Below, one piece after another: positions 1-5,292 of a stretch of 5,328 nt of DNA. The stretch comes from Embleya sp040605455 (GTDB lineage Bacteria; Actinomycetota; Actinomycetes; Streptomycetales; Streptomycetaceae). The notes beneath the pieces are model-generated. The model had not been told where the DNA came from. It saw only the letters and a program-made list of their open reading frames with translations, and searched no databases. The stretch spans positions 1 to 5,328 of the forward strand of contig NZ_JBEXCV010000291.1 in the NCBI RefSeq assembly GCF_040605455.1, in the 5' to 3' direction. Made by a program: the position numbers and the translations under genes. How positions within the stretch are numbered: the first letter of the stretch is position 1; each line of letters starts with the position of its first letter.

Positions 1-48
1 GGGGCGGAAGCGGGAGCCGGGCACGGGGCCGGCTCCCGCTTCCGCTCC
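1..48 (-). terminator. long GC-rich hairpin beyond the lipoprotein gene
   Basis: Bases 4-20 and 29-45 are perfect inverted repeats (17 bp) around an 8-base loop. A G-T wobble and two more G-C pairs extend the stem to the window edge, giving 20 pairs. It lies about 50 bases beyond the lipoprotein stop codon in the direction of transcription. No T-run can be seen next to it, which is common for actinomycete terminators. Because the stem is symmetrical it could also stop transcription arriving from the left. Terminator function is an inference from structure and position. Confidence 0.6.
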
Positions 49-97
49 GGCCCCGGCCCGCGCCCCGCCCCGCTTCTCTGCGGGCGTACGGAACGGG

Positions 98-940
98 TCA
101 GCCGCCGAGTTCGGACCTGACCTTGTCGATCTGGCCGCGGACGAGGTGGTCCGGGAAGGTCGGCGCGGTCGTGGTGTCGTCCTCGCCGCTTGCCCGCAAC
201 TGCACCACGGTCGTGCCGACTCGGGCGATGGCCTGGGTGAACGGCGCGGTGGCGCCCTGGACCCGCAGCATCGAGGAGATCTCGATGCTGCCGGGACCGT
301 AGGCGTCGATCCGGACGTCGAGCACCTGGTACTCGACCGTGCCGCCGTCGACCTGGAAGGTGAACCGCTTGCAGGTCTTCGCCGCGGCCATGTACGTGGT
401 CCACTGACGGTCGAGCCGGTCGGGTTGGTAACTGCTCAGCACGACATCGGTGTCGGGATGGACGACTCCTTGCGGGTCGGTGCCGCCGACGAGGTCGCGT
501 TCGATCGCGGCGACGCTGGTCCGGCCCTGACCCACCAGCGGCTGACACCGGGGGTCGGAGGCGGTCGGCGTCTCGCTCTCCTCGGGGTCGATGGTCTTCT
601 TGACGGTCAATCCTGCCGGGAGTTCCTGGGCGTCCAGCAGTGCGGCGGTCAACTGCGCCTTCGTTGCCGGTGCCTTGGCCTGCGGCGCCTTCGGGTCCGC
701 GGACGCGTCGGCGGGCTTGTCGGCGGGCGGCTTGGTGCCGGCCGAGCCCGGGGCGTTCGGTGTGGTGTCGCCGGGCTTGCCCGGCTGGGTCGTAACGGCC
801 TTCGGGTTCGCCTTGTCGGCGTCGCCGGTGTCGGACTCGCAGGCGCTGAGCCCCGCGACCAGGACGAGCGCGGTGAGCGGCAGCGCGGCGCGCCGGATGG
901 ATCGGCGGACTACGCGCGTGGACATAACGGAACTTTGCAC
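98..940 (-). CDS. secreted lipoprotein with PknH-like sensor-type extracellular domain (putative)
   Basis: Predicted membrane-anchored extracellular lipoprotein of 280 residues. The N-terminus has a basic stretch (R9 to R17), a hydrophobic core and the lipobox LSAC, with Cys34 as the expected lipidated residue. Residues 35 to about 92 are a low-complexity linker rich in Pro, Ala, Lys, Thr and Asp. The rest (about 93-280) looks like a folded domain with two cysteines, Cys132 (in RCQPL) and Cys190 (in KTCKRF), that could form a disulfide. The pattern recalls PknH-like/sensor-domain lipoproteins of actinomycetes; that comparison is from memory and tentative. I chose the GTG at 940 because a GGGGGGAA Shine-Dalgarno stretch (945-952) sits 4 to 6 bases before it. 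The ATG at 925 has nothing suitable upstream but would keep the same signal peptide. An open frame continues upstream to 1108, but that would bury the signal peptide. The ligand and role are unknown. Confidence 0.8.
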   Translation of the reverse strand: MQSSVMSTRVVRRSIRRAALPLTALVLVAGLSACESDTGDADKANPKAVTTQPGKPGDTTPNAPGSAGTKPPADKPADASADPKAPQAKAPATKAQLTAALLDAQELPAGLTVKKTIDPEESETPTASDPRCQPLVGQGRTSVAAIERDLVGGTDPQGVVHPDTDVVLSSYQPDRLDRQWTTYMAAAKTCKRFTFQVDGGTVEYQVLDVRIDAYGPGSIEISSMLRVQGATAPFTQAIARVGTTVVQLRASGEDDTTTAPTFPDHLVRGQIDKVRSELGG

Positions 941-1317
941 CGTGTTCCCCCCGGATTCGGTGTGTGTGCACGAAGACGGGCCGCGGACCTCGTCCCCCCG
1001 GACCGATCCACGTGCGAAACGCCCTGCGGCGGCCCGTCGTCCCAGGAAACCAGCCGCCGTCGCGGGCCGCACCGCTGTTACCGGTTCCGCACAGATCCGG
1101 GACTCCACTTGGAAAGTGTCACCGCGTGATCATCTCCGGTCGGCATAAAGGGTTGGACGCGCCGAGTTGCGTGTCGGCGTGGTCGATCACAACGGACCAT
1201 GCGCCAAGTCACGCGATGTGCCGGGCCTTCTTCGCTTGCGCATATCCGAATCCGCCGGTGCCCTGCGCCGAGCCGACCCGACGAGCGCACGGCGTGCGGA
1301 GGCCGAGTGTCGACCGG
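941..1317. other. 377-base gap between the repressor and lipoprotein genes
   Basis: No convincing gene is seen here; the open frames crossing it are antisense or out-of-frame shadows. The lipoprotein promoter should lie in this gap, but I could not find a good -35/-10 pair. Two small symmetrical sites are visible. One is CACTT-GGA-AAGTG at 1106-1118, about 170 bases before the lipoprotein start. The other is a CACGTG hexamer at 1010-1015. A 5-bp hairpin with a 3-base loop at 1286-1298 lies just past the TetR stop and is too weak to call a terminator. Confidence 0.5.
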
Positions 1318-1893
1318 CTACCGTTCGTCGCCGGTGCGCGGGGGTACGCCGAACGCGGCCAGAACGGTGTCGATATAGGTGGAAGCGTCCTCGTCGGGGG
1401 CCGCGTCGACGCGGCGCAGTGCGGCCGTGCCCAAGTAGACCGCGTAGGCCGCAGTGGCGATGTGGCGGGCCTGGTCCGGTGGTTGGCCGTATTCGACGAG
1501 GGTGTCGCGGATGGTGGCCAGGCGTCGTCGGGTGACCCGCTCGGCCACCTCGCGCACGGCGGGGTGGTCGGATTCGACGAGCAGCAGCAGGGCGAGCGTG
1601 CCGCCCTGAGTGGACGCGAACGAGTGCTGGATGAGCATGCGCAGTCGGTCGGCCGGGTCGGGGATCGCGGCGAGCCGCGGGAGGACCTCCTCGGTCTGCA
1701 CTCGCTCCCACCGTTCGAGTGCGGCGGCGAGCAGTGCCTCCCGGTTCTCGAAGAGCCAGTAAAAGCTCGACTTGGACGCCTGGAGTCGGGCAGCGACCGG
1801 CTCGACCGCGACCGCAGCCAATCCGCCCTCGATAAGCGCGGCCAGCGCGGCGGTGGCCCAGTCGTCGCGAGTCAGTCGGGCGGTACGCGGCAT
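1318..1893 (-). CDS. TetR/AcrR-family transcriptional regulator
   Basis: 191-residue one-component regulator, a typical TetR-family length. Residues 8-62 form the conserved N-terminal DNA-binding helices. The helix-turn-helix spans roughly 28-47, with the family signature SKSSFYWLFENREALL (40-55), where the Phe-Tyr pair and the following Phe and Arg are characteristic. The C-terminal half (about 65-191) is the variable ligand-binding and dimerisation part, so the inducer cannot be predicted. The ATG at 1893 follows AAGGGG four bases upstream. The gene is divergent from the SRPBCC protein gene, with 170 bases between the two starts. That gap contains a perfect 17-bp inverted repeat over both candidate promoters, so the protein most likely represses the neighbour and itself. 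TetR-family membership is secure from sequence; the target assignment is inferred from divergence and the operator. Confidence 0.93.
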   Translation of the reverse strand: MPRTARLTRDDWATAALAALIEGGLAAVAVEPVAARLQASKSSFYWLFENREALLAAALERWERVQTEEVLPRLAAIPDPADRLRMLIQHSFASTQGGTLALLLLVESDHPAVREVAERVTRRRLATIRDTLVEYGQPPDQARHIATAAYAVYLGTAALRRVDAAPDEDASTYIDTVLAAFGVPPRTGDER

Positions 1894-1995
1894 GGGGCCC
1901 CTTGCTGTGATCGGTGCCGGGTCGAGTGCTGGGTTCGGTGCTGTTCAGTGCGTGTTCGCGGCTGTCGTTCTTCGTCCCGGCCCGTGTTTCGGTGT

Positions 1996-2023
1996 TTGCC
2001 GGTTCTGGACGGTGCCGTATAGT
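1996..2023 (+). promoter_or_regulatory. putative promoter of the SRPBCC gene
   Basis: TTGCCG (1996-2001) and TATAGT (2018-2023) are separated by 16 bases and match the primary sigma-factor consensus at 4/6 and 5/6 positions. Transcription would start near 2030, between the arms of the inverted repeat and about 35 bases before the ATG at 2064. The left operator arm overlaps the spacer and the first bases of the -10 box, so a bound repressor would block polymerase. Confidence 0.55.
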
Positions 2024-2050
2024 CTACGTTCTGTACGGCACCGTCCAGAA
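2003..2050. promoter_or_regulatory. operator: perfect 17-bp inverted repeat, likely TetR binding site
   Basis: Bases 2003-2019 (TTCTGGACGGTGCCGTA) are repeated exactly as the reverse complement at 2034-2050, with a 14-base spacer. Each arm contains its own near-palindrome (ACGGTGCCGT at 2009-2018, ACGGCACCGT at 2035-2044), broken only at the two central bases. It could therefore be two operators in mirror orientation, each holding a repressor dimer. The position between the divergent TetR and SRPBCC genes supports autoregulation plus control of the neighbour. The repeat is seen directly; binding by this TetR is inferred. Confidence 0.75.
2021..2050 (-). promoter_or_regulatory. possible leftward promoter for the TetR gene
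   Basis: Read on the minus strand, TTCTGG (2050-2045) and TAGACT (2026-2021) are 18 bases apart and resemble -35 and -10 elements. The -10 box shares bases with the rightward TATAGT box, so the two promoters would be face to face and mutually exclusive. The -35 match is weak, and the resulting leader to the ATG at 1893 would be about 120 bases. Confidence 0.3.
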
Positions 2051-2063
2051 TCGGAGAGTCGTC

Positions 2064-2588
2064 ATGATCAACACTCATCGGCGCGTTGTCGCCGCACCCC
2101 CCGAGCGGGTGTGGGAAGTCCTCGCGCGGATCGGCAGCCCGGGCGACCGGCTCTTCCCTCGTGACTGGGGCAGCGTCGAGGCCCCCGAGGGACTTCGGCC
2201 CGGCGCGCCCTTCCACCATCGGGGCATGCGCTGCCGGATCGAGGCCGTCGAGCCCGAACACCGCCTGTGGATCGCCTTTCCGCCGGAGCACGGCGGCGAA
2301 CACGGCTTCACCCTGACCCGAGCGCCCGGCGGCGGTACCACGGTCACCCACACGCTGCGCAGCCACCCGCGCGGCACCGACCGCGTGCTCTGGTGCCTGG
2401 TCACCAGAGCGGTGCACAACGCGGTGATCGAGGCAGTCCTCGACAACCTCGAACGCACCGCCTGCGACGGCACCCTCGCCCGACCCACGCACCGCCGGCA
2501 CCGCTACGCACACCTGGTGCGCAAGGTGGGCGCGCGCAGCCGGACACGGGCCGCGAAGGCCGACGGCGTGCCCGACTCGGCGCTGTAA
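2064..2588 (+). CDS. SRPBCC (START-like) family protein, TetR-regulated
   Basis: 174-residue soluble protein. It begins with the strand-helix opening typical of SRPBCC/polyketide-cyclase-like proteins (RRVVAAPPERVWEVLARI, residues 6-23). There follows a beta-rich middle (about 45-105, including GAPFHHRGMRCRIEAVEP and TTVTHTLRSHPRG) and a long closing helix (about 108-135). This matches the helix-grip fold that encloses a hydrophobic ligand pocket. The last 36 or so residues are very basic (HRRHRYAHLVRK and onward) and probably unstructured. The ATG at 2064 follows GGAGAG (2053-2058) at a 5-base spacing. The frame is open further upstream to 1914, but that would cross the promoter and operator. 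Divergent from the TetR gene and presumably repressed by it. Family proteins of this kind bind or convert small hydrophobic molecules; the actual ligand or reaction cannot be read from the sequence. Confidence 0.87.
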   Translation: MINTHRRVVAAPPERVWEVLARIGSPGDRLFPRDWGSVEAPEGLRPGAPFHHRGMRCRIEAVEPEHRLWIAFPPEHGGEHGFTLTRAPGGGTTVTHTLRSHPRGTDRVLWCLVTRAVHNAVIEAVLDNLERTACDGTLARPTHRRHRYAHLVRKVGARSRTRAAKADGVPDSAL

Positions 2589-2840
2589 CGACTGCTCCCA
2601 GTCCATGACTTCCGCAGCGACCACCGCCGCCGCATCCAGGCCGACCCGGATCGGGTCCGGGCGGCCCTGGAGTCCCCAGCCCCGGACGAACTCCCGCTCA
2701 CCGGGGCCCTGTTCCGCCTCCGCTCGGTCGGCCGCCGCCGAGGTCCGGCCGCCCGGCTCGGCGACGACGGCCCGATCCCCACGCTGGTTCGTGACAGAGC
2801 TCGGCGCCCGCCCCCGGCGGTCGGCTACGGGCGGACGTAG
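2589..2840 (+). pseudogene. remnant of a second START-like gene, start codon and 3' end missing
   Basis: Immediately after the SRPBCC stop, in the same frame, 83 codons are open to a TAG at 2838. There is no ATG, GTG or TTG at a plausible start and no ribosome-binding site. Codons from about 2592 to 2797 end almost always in G or C, as in a real gene. They read as a plausible protein: DFRSDHRRRIQADPDRVRAA, then DELPLTGALFRLRSVG, then GPIPTLVRD. This recalls the N-terminal third of actinomycete START/SRPBCC-like proteins, which have a 'H-x-x-x-V-x-A-x-P-x-x-V-x-A-A-L' opening and an E-L-P-L-T-R segment; the resemblance is from memory. The frame then runs into the antisense 3' end of the VOC gene (stop 2825-2827), where the similarity ends. 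I read it as a truncated, non-expressed remnant. Alternatively it is an antisense or chance high-GC frame. Confidence 0.5.
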
Positions 2841-3244
2841 GGCCGGGTCATGATCTCCATGTTGTGGCCGTTCGGGTCCTCGAAGTACGCGCCGCGGCCG
2901 CCGAAGAGGTCGTTGATCGCGCCCGGCCGGGTGTGGTGCGGGTCGGCGTAGTAGGTGACCCCGAGCGCCTCCAAGCGGGCGATCATGCCGTCGAACCGCC
3001 CGTCCGGCACCAGGAACGCGTAGTGCTGGGACTGGATCGGTTCGTCGCTCTTCTCGTAGTAGTCGAGTGTCACGCCGTTGCCGAGTTCGACGGGTACGAA
3101 CGGCCCGAACGGGGTGCCGACCTCCAGGCCCAGGATCGTGGCGATGAATTCGGCCGCCGGCTGCCGCTCCTTGGCGTAGATGGCGGTGTGGTTCAACTGC
3201 ACGGTGGATATCGGAAGTTGCGGTCGCTGCTGGTCGTGCGTCAT
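2825..3244 (-). CDS. VOC family protein (glyoxalase/bleomycin resistance fold)
   Basis: 139-residue single-domain vicinal-oxygen-chelate protein, the usual length for the small cytosolic members that act as dimers. The first beta-alpha-beta-beta-beta unit starts at LNHTAIYAKERQPAAEFIATILGL (17-40) and continues through FGPFVPVELGNGVTLDYYE (46-64). The second starts at HYAFLVPDGRFDGMIARLEALG (74-95) and ends with the signature GGRGAYFEDPNGHNMEIMTRPY (115-136). His19, His74 and Glu130 occupy positions expected for metal ligands, so metal binding is likely. The family includes lyases, dioxygenases and drug-binding resistance proteins, and the sequence alone does not say which. The ATG at 3244 follows GGAGAGG (3254-3260) at 9 bases. 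Its 3' end overlaps the START-like remnant on the other strand. It is transcribed away from the channel gene and is probably monocistronic. Confidence 0.9.
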   Translation of the reverse strand: MTHDQQRPQLPISTVQLNHTAIYAKERQPAAEFIATILGLEVGTPFGPFVPVELGNGVTLDYYEKSDEPIQSQHYAFLVPDGRFDGMIARLEALGVTYYADPHHTRPGAINDLFGGRGAYFEDPNGHNMEIMTRPYVRP

Positions 3245-3326
3245 CGGTGGGAGCCTCTCCAGGTCTCGAAATCCGTGCGGGCGGGCGCCTCATACGGGCG
3301 CCAAAAGCGAGGAACGGAGAGGGAAG

Positions 3327-3363
3327 GGCGGGGCTCTGGCCCGCCTCGGACTCACGCCGAGGC
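3327..3363. repeat. two overlapping, mutually exclusive hairpins
   Basis: The first stem pairs 3327-3333 with 3338-3344 (7 bp, TCTG tetraloop). The second pairs 3342-3348 with 3357-3363 (7 bp, 8-base loop). They share bases 3342-3344, so in one transcript only one can form fully. The pairing is direct from the sequence. Whether any transcript covers it, and on which strand, is unknown; stems of this size also arise readily in GC-rich DNA. Confidence 0.3.
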
Positions 3364-3511
3364 CGGGCGCCTCACTCGTGAATGGCCCATGGCCGACCCG
3401 GCAGTCACCCGAGCGACGTTAGCGCCGGCGCAGGCCGGAGGCAACCACCGGTCCTCGGCCGCGTTCCGGGTGGCCGGAGTACATCACCAAGGTACCGGCG
3501 AAACCCTCGAC

Positions 3512-3550
3512 TGGGAGTGAACGCACGCCACGCCGGGCGATTCACTCCTA
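3512..3550. repeat. inverted repeat upstream of the channel gene
   Basis: TGGGAGTGAA (3512-3521) and TTCACTCCTA (3541-3550) are complementary at 9 of 10 positions, with one G-T wobble, and are separated by 19 bases. The related TCACTCGTGAA lies at 3372-3382. The position upstream of the likely transcription start of the channel gene fits either a regulator binding site or a terminator-like stem; no function is established. Confidence 0.35.
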
Positions 3551-3633
3551 TTTGTCGCATATGCGGGCTACAGTGACGCCCGAGGAGGTGGATCTTCGCA
3601 CCCGACCAGTCGCCCGGAGATCCGACGTCGACG

Positions 3634-4245
3634 TTGAGAGGAACGCTGTTCGCCACCAAGGATCCGGTCGGCCTACGGCTGATGATGCTCGGGTTGCTGC
3701 GCGGCTTGCTCACCGCCACCCTGCTGCTGGTCCTGTACTACGTCCTTCCGCTGGATCGCCCATTCGACGTCGCCGCCGAGGTCGGGCTCATTGTCGGGCT
3801 GCTCGCGTTCGCTGTCCTCGTGGCCTGGCAGATCGATGCGATCATGCACGCCGACCGGCCACGACTGCGGGCCGTCGAGGCCCTGTCCGTCTCGCTGCCC
3901 TTCCTACTGGTGCTCTTCGCCACGACGTACTTCCTGATCGGATCGGACCGCGCGGACGCCTTCACCGAACCGATGAGCCGAACCGACGCGCTCTACTTCA
4001 CAGTCACCGTCTTCACGACCGTCGGCTTCGGCGACATCGCGCCGACGTCCGACATCGCGCGCGTTTTGGCCACGATCCAGATGCTGGTGGACCTGGTCGC
4101 GCTGGGCGTGATCGGACGGGTCGTCCTGGGCGCCGTTCAAATCGGCCTGCACAGACAGACGAGCGCATCCGGACCCGGCGCCGACACCGCGGGCACCCCC
4201 GGTCCCGATGCCGACCCGCCGGACAGGCCCCGGCCCGGCGGATAG
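3634..4245 (+). CDS. four-helix potassium channel (ion_trans_2-type pore)
   Basis: Predicted 203-residue inner-membrane potassium channel subunit. The potassium selectivity filter TTVGFGD (128-134) is intact and preceded by a pore helix (DALYFTVTVF, 118-127). It lies between membrane helices at about 86-103 and 142-171. Two more hydrophobic segments come before these (about 19-38 and 47-66), so the subunit has four helices, not the minimal two, and should assemble as a tetramer. The C-terminal 30 residues are rich in Pro, Gly and Asp, and no RCK/TrkA-N regulatory domain or cyclic-nucleotide domain is attached, so gating is unclear. The start is uncertain. The TTG at 3634 is the first conventional codon after the in-frame TGA at 3574 but has poor Shine-Dalgarno spacing (GGAGA ends 14 bases upstream). 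A strong AGGAGG at 3583-3588 has no conventional in-frame start at the right distance. An ATG at 3682 would still leave all four helices. Stop TAG 4243-4245. Confidence 0.87.
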   Translation: MRGTLFATKDPVGLRLMMLGLLRGLLTATLLLVLYYVLPLDRPFDVAAEVGLIVGLLAFAVLVAWQIDAIMHADRPRLRAVEALSVSLPFLLVLFATTYFLIGSDRADAFTEPMSRTDALYFTVTVFTTVGFGDIAPTSDIARVLATIQMLVDLVALGVIGRVVLGAVQIGLHRQTSASGPGADTAGTPGPDADPPDRPRPGG

Positions 4246-4262
4246 ATCCACCGCCGTCCGGC
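4218..4262 (+). terminator. possible terminator structure at the end of the channel gene
   Basis: GCCGGAC (4218-4224) pairs with GTCCGGC (4256-4262), and inside it GGCGG (4237-4241) pairs with CCGCC (4251-4255). The stop codon lies in the inner loop. It is a weak, interrupted stem without a T-run, so the terminator role is only suggested by its place at the gene end. Confidence 0.25.
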
Positions 4263-4402
4263 CGCCGCCCCGGGCAATGCTCGACCGATTCACGAACGTA
4301 AACAAGACCCGCCCAATGCGTCGCGATCATGACATCCACCGGGTCTGCTTCCGTGCGTCGGCCATTCCGGAAAGGGCTCGACCCGCACAGGATGGTGCCC
4401 GT

Positions 4403-4423
4403 CGTTTCCGGCCCGTCGGAACG
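4403..4423 (+). promoter_or_regulatory. small stem in the dioxygenase leader region
   Basis: CGTTTCCG (4403-4410) pairs with CGGAACG (4417-4423) if one T is bulged, with a 6-base loop. A related perfect palindrome, TTCCGGAA, lies at 4365-4372. Both are within 90 bases of the dioxygenase start, where its promoter and any operator should be. I could not identify a -35/-10 pair, and no Trp-rich leader peptide is visible. Confidence 0.2.
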
Positions 4424-4454
4424 GTGGAAAAGCCCGCAAGGAGAGGAAGCGACG

Positions 4455-5231
4455 ATGAGCGACGCCCCGGTCGTCACGTATGGAAGCTATCTGCGCCTGG
4501 ACACCCTGCTGTCCTGCCAGGAGCCGAGGACCGAAGCGCACGACGAGATGTTGTTCGTCGTCATCCACCAGGTCTACGAGCTGTGGTTCAAGCAGATCCT
4601 GCACGAGGTCGCACTGCTCCAGCGACAACTCGAGAGTGGCAACGGCGCGGGTGCCCTGCACACCGCGCGGCGGGTCGCCAAGATCCTGAAGACCGTCGTC
4701 GGCCAGTTGGACATCCTGGAGACCATGACGCCCCGGCAGTTCGCCTCCTTCCGCGACGCGCTCGGCACCTCCAGCGGGTTCCAGTCGGCGCAGTTCCGTG
4801 AATTGGAAGCCGTGCTCGGGCGGCGCGAGTTCGGCGGCTACGAAACCGGTGACGACGAGGGGCTCAAGGCCGCCGCCCACCGCCCGTCCGTGTTCGACTC
4901 GCTGCTGCGGCACCTCGCGGGACTGGGATACGCGGTCCCCGAGCGCGTTCTGGAGCGCGATACGAGCACCGCGTGGCAACCCGACCCGGACGTACAGGAA
5001 GCCCTCAAGGCCGTCTACATCGACGAGACCGGACACGGGGCACAGGTCTGCGAGGCCCTCGTCGACATCGACGAGGGCCTCCAGGAATGGCGCTACCGGC
5101 ACATGAAGATGGTCGAGCGCACCATCGGTGCCAAGATCGGCACGGGCGGCTCGGCCGGCGCCGCGTATCTGCGCGCCACCCTGTTCTCCCCGGTCTTCCC
5201 GGACCTGTGGGAGGTCAGGTCCCAGGCCTGA
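4455..5231 (+). CDS. kynA: tryptophan 2,3-dioxygenase
   Basis: Haem enzyme that inserts O2 into the indole ring of L-tryptophan to give N-formylkynurenine, the first step of the kynurenine pathway. The 258-residue length is close to bacterial family members. Active-site landmarks are present: HDEMLFVVIHQVYELWFKQ (29-47), with Phe34 and catalytic-site His38; PRQFASFRDALGTSSGFQS (93-111), with Phe96 and Arg100 at the substrate-carboxylate position; RYRHMKMVER, with His216 as the proximal haem ligand; and the closing loop GTGGSAG (229-235). Phe96 stands where the Xanthomonas enzyme has Tyr113, but human TDO also has Phe there. The ATG at 4455 follows GGAGAGG (4440-4446) at 8 bases; the frame is open upstream to 4329 but is not coding-like there. 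About 209 bases separate it from the channel gene, so it probably has its own promoter. No formamidase or kynureninase gene is visible in the window. Homologues also serve in antibiotic biosynthesis, but nothing here indicates that. Confidence 0.95.
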   Translation: MSDAPVVTYGSYLRLDTLLSCQEPRTEAHDEMLFVVIHQVYELWFKQILHEVALLQRQLESGNGAGALHTARRVAKILKTVVGQLDILETMTPRQFASFRDALGTSSGFQSAQFRELEAVLGRREFGGYETGDDEGLKAAAHRPSVFDSLLRHLAGLGYAVPERVLERDTSTAWQPDPDVQEALKAVYIDETGHGAQVCEALVDIDEGLQEWRYRHMKMVERTIGAKIGTGGSAGAAYLRATLFSPVFPDLWEVRSQA

Positions 5232-5242
5232 GCCGCACGCTA

Positions 5243-5270
5243 CGGCCGGGCCGGGGCGCCGGTTCGGCCG
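5243..5270 (+). terminator. hairpin after the dioxygenase gene
   Basis: Bases 5243-5254 pair with 5259-5270 over 12 positions, including two G-T wobbles, around a GGCG loop, starting 12 bases after the stop codon. The wobbles pair in the rightward transcript but would be A-C mismatches in the leftward one, which favours a role for the dioxygenase message. There is no T-run. Confidence 0.5.
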
Positions 5271-5292
5271 CCTCGACCCGCGCCGCCGCGTG

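Larger units (their letters stand above)
3245..3633. other. 389-base gap between the divergent VOC and channel genes
   Basis: I see no convincing protein gene; short open frames here lack ribosome-binding sites and family resemblance. The gap should contain both divergent promoters, though no clean -35/-10 pair stands out. A TACAGT hexamer at 3569-3574 sits in the locally AT-richer stretch 3541-3575 and could be a -10 box for the channel gene, but it has no good -35 partner. The gap also holds two overlapping hairpins (3327-3363), an inverted repeat (3512-3550), a 13-base-spaced direct repeat of GGGCGCC (3283-3289, 3296-3302) and a strong AGGAGG (3583-3588). Confidence 0.5.

Noticed and set aside
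1106..1118. Small palindrome CACTT-GGA-AAGTG upstream of the lipoprotein gene as a specific regulator site
   Set aside because: With 5-base arms it can easily occur by chance, it is about 170 bases from the start codon, and no promoter or known regulator consensus could be tied to it.
146..1129. Long rightward open frame opposite the lipoprotein gene (327 codons)
   Set aside because: It is antisense to a gene with a clear signal peptide and lipobox. The translation is a low-complexity Arg/Gly/Leu-rich string with no family resemblance, as expected from GC-rich antisense DNA.
964..2022. Rightward open frame across the gap and opposite the TetR gene (352 codons)
   Set aside because: It is antisense to a clear TetR gene and contains no recognisable domain or ribosome-binding site.
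1914..2063. N-terminal extension of the SRPBCC protein in the same open frame
   Set aside because: It would translate through the operator and the predicted -10 box, whereas the ATG at 2064 has a well-spaced GGAGAG and begins right at the conserved fold.
1872..3293. Leftward open frame of 473 codons spanning operator, SRPBCC gene and VOC gene
   Set aside because: It crosses two better-supported genes and the inverted-repeat operator in the wrong frame, and its translation is Arg/Pro/Ala-rich without conserved motifs.
3440..3456. GGCAACC followed by CCGG pairing downstream, reminiscent of a SAM-type riboswitch element
   Set aside because: Only one short motif matches. The remaining conserved helices and core are not recognisable, and no methionine or SAM gene follows.
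3552..4301. Rightward open frame overlapping the channel gene in another frame, including a GTG at 3588
   Set aside because: The channel frame contains membrane helices and a perfect potassium filter, while this frame is a basic low-complexity string. The GTG overlaps the AGGAGG itself, leaving no spacing for initiation.
4740..4760. Phe at the position of the active-site Tyr of the Xanthomonas tryptophan dioxygenase, first read as a missing catalytic residue
   Set aside because: The human enzyme also carries Phe at the equivalent position, and the neighbouring Arg, the catalytic-site His and the haem-ligand His are all present, so this is normal variation.
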